Assembly: GCA_015655115.1 (NCBI GenBank)
Contig: JAATFQ010000010.1
Span: forward strand, 1 to 35,978
Source of the DNA: Sphingobacteriales bacterium
Lineage (GTDB): Bacteria; Bacteroidota; Bacteroidia; Sphingobacteriales; Sphingobacteriaceae
Direction of reading: 5' to 3'
DNA length: 35,978 bases
The translations under genes and the position numbers were made by a program. Position 1 is the first letter of the stretch. Each line of letters starts with the position of its first letter. Below, piece after piece: positions 34,812 to 35,978 of the stretch. Below the pieces are notes generated by a model. It was given only the letters and a program-made list of their open reading frames with translations. It had not been told where the DNA came from and made no database searches.

Positions 34812-35978
34812 ATGAAACCTAAGTACTTATTTAGCATGGGTGTGCTATTGACAGGTATGCCGGACATGAAAGCTCAGATTCCTGTGAATAAGGAACTACT
34901 GACGGAATCATGGCCGGCCAGCTGGATCACCCCCAAAGCTGCACAACGGGAGTATGGGGTGTACTTCTTCAGAAAGAAATTCTATATAAAGGCGAAGCCT
35001 AAGTATTTCCCGGTGCATGTTTCGGCGGATAACCGCTATCGCCTGTTCGTGAATGGCGTGCCTGTCTGCGCGGGACCTGCCCGGGGTGATCTGTTTAACT
35101 GGTATTATGAAAGCCTGGATCTGGCACCTTACATGACTGCAGGATACAATGTGGTTTCGGCACAGGTATGGAATATGGGTAAGTATACGCCTGTAGCGCA
35201 GATCTCTAATCAGACTGCTTTTCTGCTGCAGGGGGATACAATGAATGAGGATATTGTAGATACTGACCAGGCATGGATGGTACTGAAGTCGCTGGCGCAT
35301 AATCCATGCTCAACAGATAATGCGGAACGCCTGAAGGCATATATGGTGGTGGGACCGGGAGATGATATGAATGGGATGTATTATCCATGGGGCTACCAGT
35401 ATGTGGATTTTAAGGATTCGAAATGGGAAAAGGCGGAGCTGATTTGTAATGCCTCGCCTGCGGGCCACGGTACTGATAACAGGTGGACACTGGCGCAGCG
35501 CACGATTCCGCTGATGGATGAACATCTGGAACGCTTTGAGGAAATCCGCCGCTGTACGGGGTTAAAGGAGGAGCTGCCTAAGGATTTTTTATTGGGCTCT
35601 GCCCCGCTTAGGATCCCAACGTATACGAAGGTGAGCATCCTGATCGACCAGTCGTACAATACGGTGGGCTACCCGGAACTGGTTTTGAGCGGCGGCCGGA
35701 ATGCGAAGGTACAGTTAACGTATGCGGAAGGCTTGTTTGATGAAGGAGGACAAAAGGGTAACCGGGCTGAGGTAGAGGGGAAACATATCGAAGGCAATTA
35801 TGATATCTTTACTGCGGATGGCGGGGAGAAAAGAACTTACCGCCCGATGTGGTTCAGAGCTTACCGCTATGTTCAGATGGATATCAAAACGCTGGACCAG
35901 GAACTGGTGATTGAGGATTTCCATTCGATGCACACGGGCTATCCCATGAAGCTGAAAGCTAGTTTTACGTCTAATGAC
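34812..35978 (+). CDS. GH78 alpha-L-rhamnosidase, N-terminal part (cut by window edge)
   Basis: An open frame of 389 codons starts at ATG 34812 and runs off the window with no stop. A signal-like start (YLFSMGVLLTGMPDMKAQ) precedes a beta-sandwich that binds carbohydrate (SWITPKAAQREYGVYFFRKK, ADNRYRLFVNGVPVCAGPAR, GDLFNWYYESLDLAPYM). A second beta domain follows (LTYAEGLFD, then YRPMWFRAYRYVQMDI, HSMHTGYPMKLKASF). This order matches the N-terminal domains of bacterial GH78 alpha-L-rhamnosidases, which trim rhamnose from plant or bacterial glycans. The catalytic (alpha/alpha)6 barrel lies outside the window. It is transcribed away from the broken sigma gene. Confidence 0.82.
   Translation, partial: MKPKYLFSMGVLLTGMPDMKAQIPVNKELLTESWPASWITPKAAQREYGVYFFRKKFYIKAKPKYFPVHVSADNRYRLFVNGVPVCAGPARGDLFNWYYESLDLAPYMTAGYNVVSAQVWNMGKYTPVAQISNQTAFLLQGDTMNEDIVDTDQAWMVLKSLAHNPCSTDNAERLKAYMVVGPGDDMNGMYYPWGYQYVDFKDSKWEKAELICNASPAGHGTDNRWTLAQRTIPLMDEHLERFEEIRRCTGLKEELPKDFLLGSAPLRIPTYTKVSILIDQSYNTVGYPELVLSGGRNAKVQLTYAEGLFDEGGQKGNRAEVEGKHIEGNYDIFTADGGEKRTYRPMWFRAYRYVQMDIKTLDQELVIEDFHSMHTGYPMKLKASFTSND

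Overview
The window looks like Bacteroidota chromosome, most likely Chitinophagaceae or Sphingobacteriaceae (for example Chitinophaga or Pedobacter). The evidence is a TonB-dependent heme receptor with HmuY, an ECF sigma/FecR pair, GH97 and GH78 glycosidases, short-signal lipoproteins, weak Shine-Dalgarno sites and promoter-like TAnnTTTG boxes. Genus is inferred from gene content only. I see no tRNA, rRNA, CRISPR array or transposase gene.

Layout. 1-4.5 kb (minus): heme uptake operon hmuR-hmuY-hmuT-hmuU, the last gene cut by the window edge. 4.8-8.6 kb (plus): a large MscS-type channel and a GNAT-like acyltransferase. 8.6-8.9 kb: two related symmetric hairpins with an almost identical 38-nt core and different outer stems. 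8.9-11.7 kb (minus): a membrane histidine kinase and a MocR-type regulator split by an in-frame TAG. 11.9-17.1 kb (plus): a six-unit 22-23 bp tandem repeat, then a biotin cluster made of a ferritin-like di-iron gene followed by bioF, bioD, bioB and bioA, with no bioC or bioH. 17.1-22.7 kb (minus): a carbohydrate operon (FKBP isomerase, a frameshifted large glycosidase, an intact GH97 and a headless LacI/GntR-type sensor fragment). 22.9-30 kb: an accessory island with a GT10 fucosyltransferase, three paralogues of an unrecognised family, a frameshifted methyltransferase, an ATP-grasp-like gene broken into three frames, and small unknowns. 30.2-30.4 kb: a 234-bp inverted repeat built of 11-bp units. 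30.6-32.1 kb: a GH63/trehalase-like glycosidase whose 3' end runs antisense into the first 25 codons of a glycosyltransferase, a visible rearrangement scar. 32.3-34.5 kb (minus): fecR, a small gene and an ECF sigma gene with an in-frame TAA. 34.8 kb to the end (plus): the start of a GH78 alpha-L-rhamnosidase.

Two themes stand out. First, at least five genes are broken: two by in-frame stops (MocR, sigma) and three by small indels (glycosidase, methyltransferase, ATP-grasp). There are also a headless regulator and a truncated glycosidase. Either this part of the genome is decaying or the assembly carries errors, and reads would decide. Second, three candidates for undescribed biology are the di-iron protein leading a biotin operon without bioC/bioH, the three-paralogue family, and the non-coding structured repeats (twin hairpins and the 11-bp palindrome).
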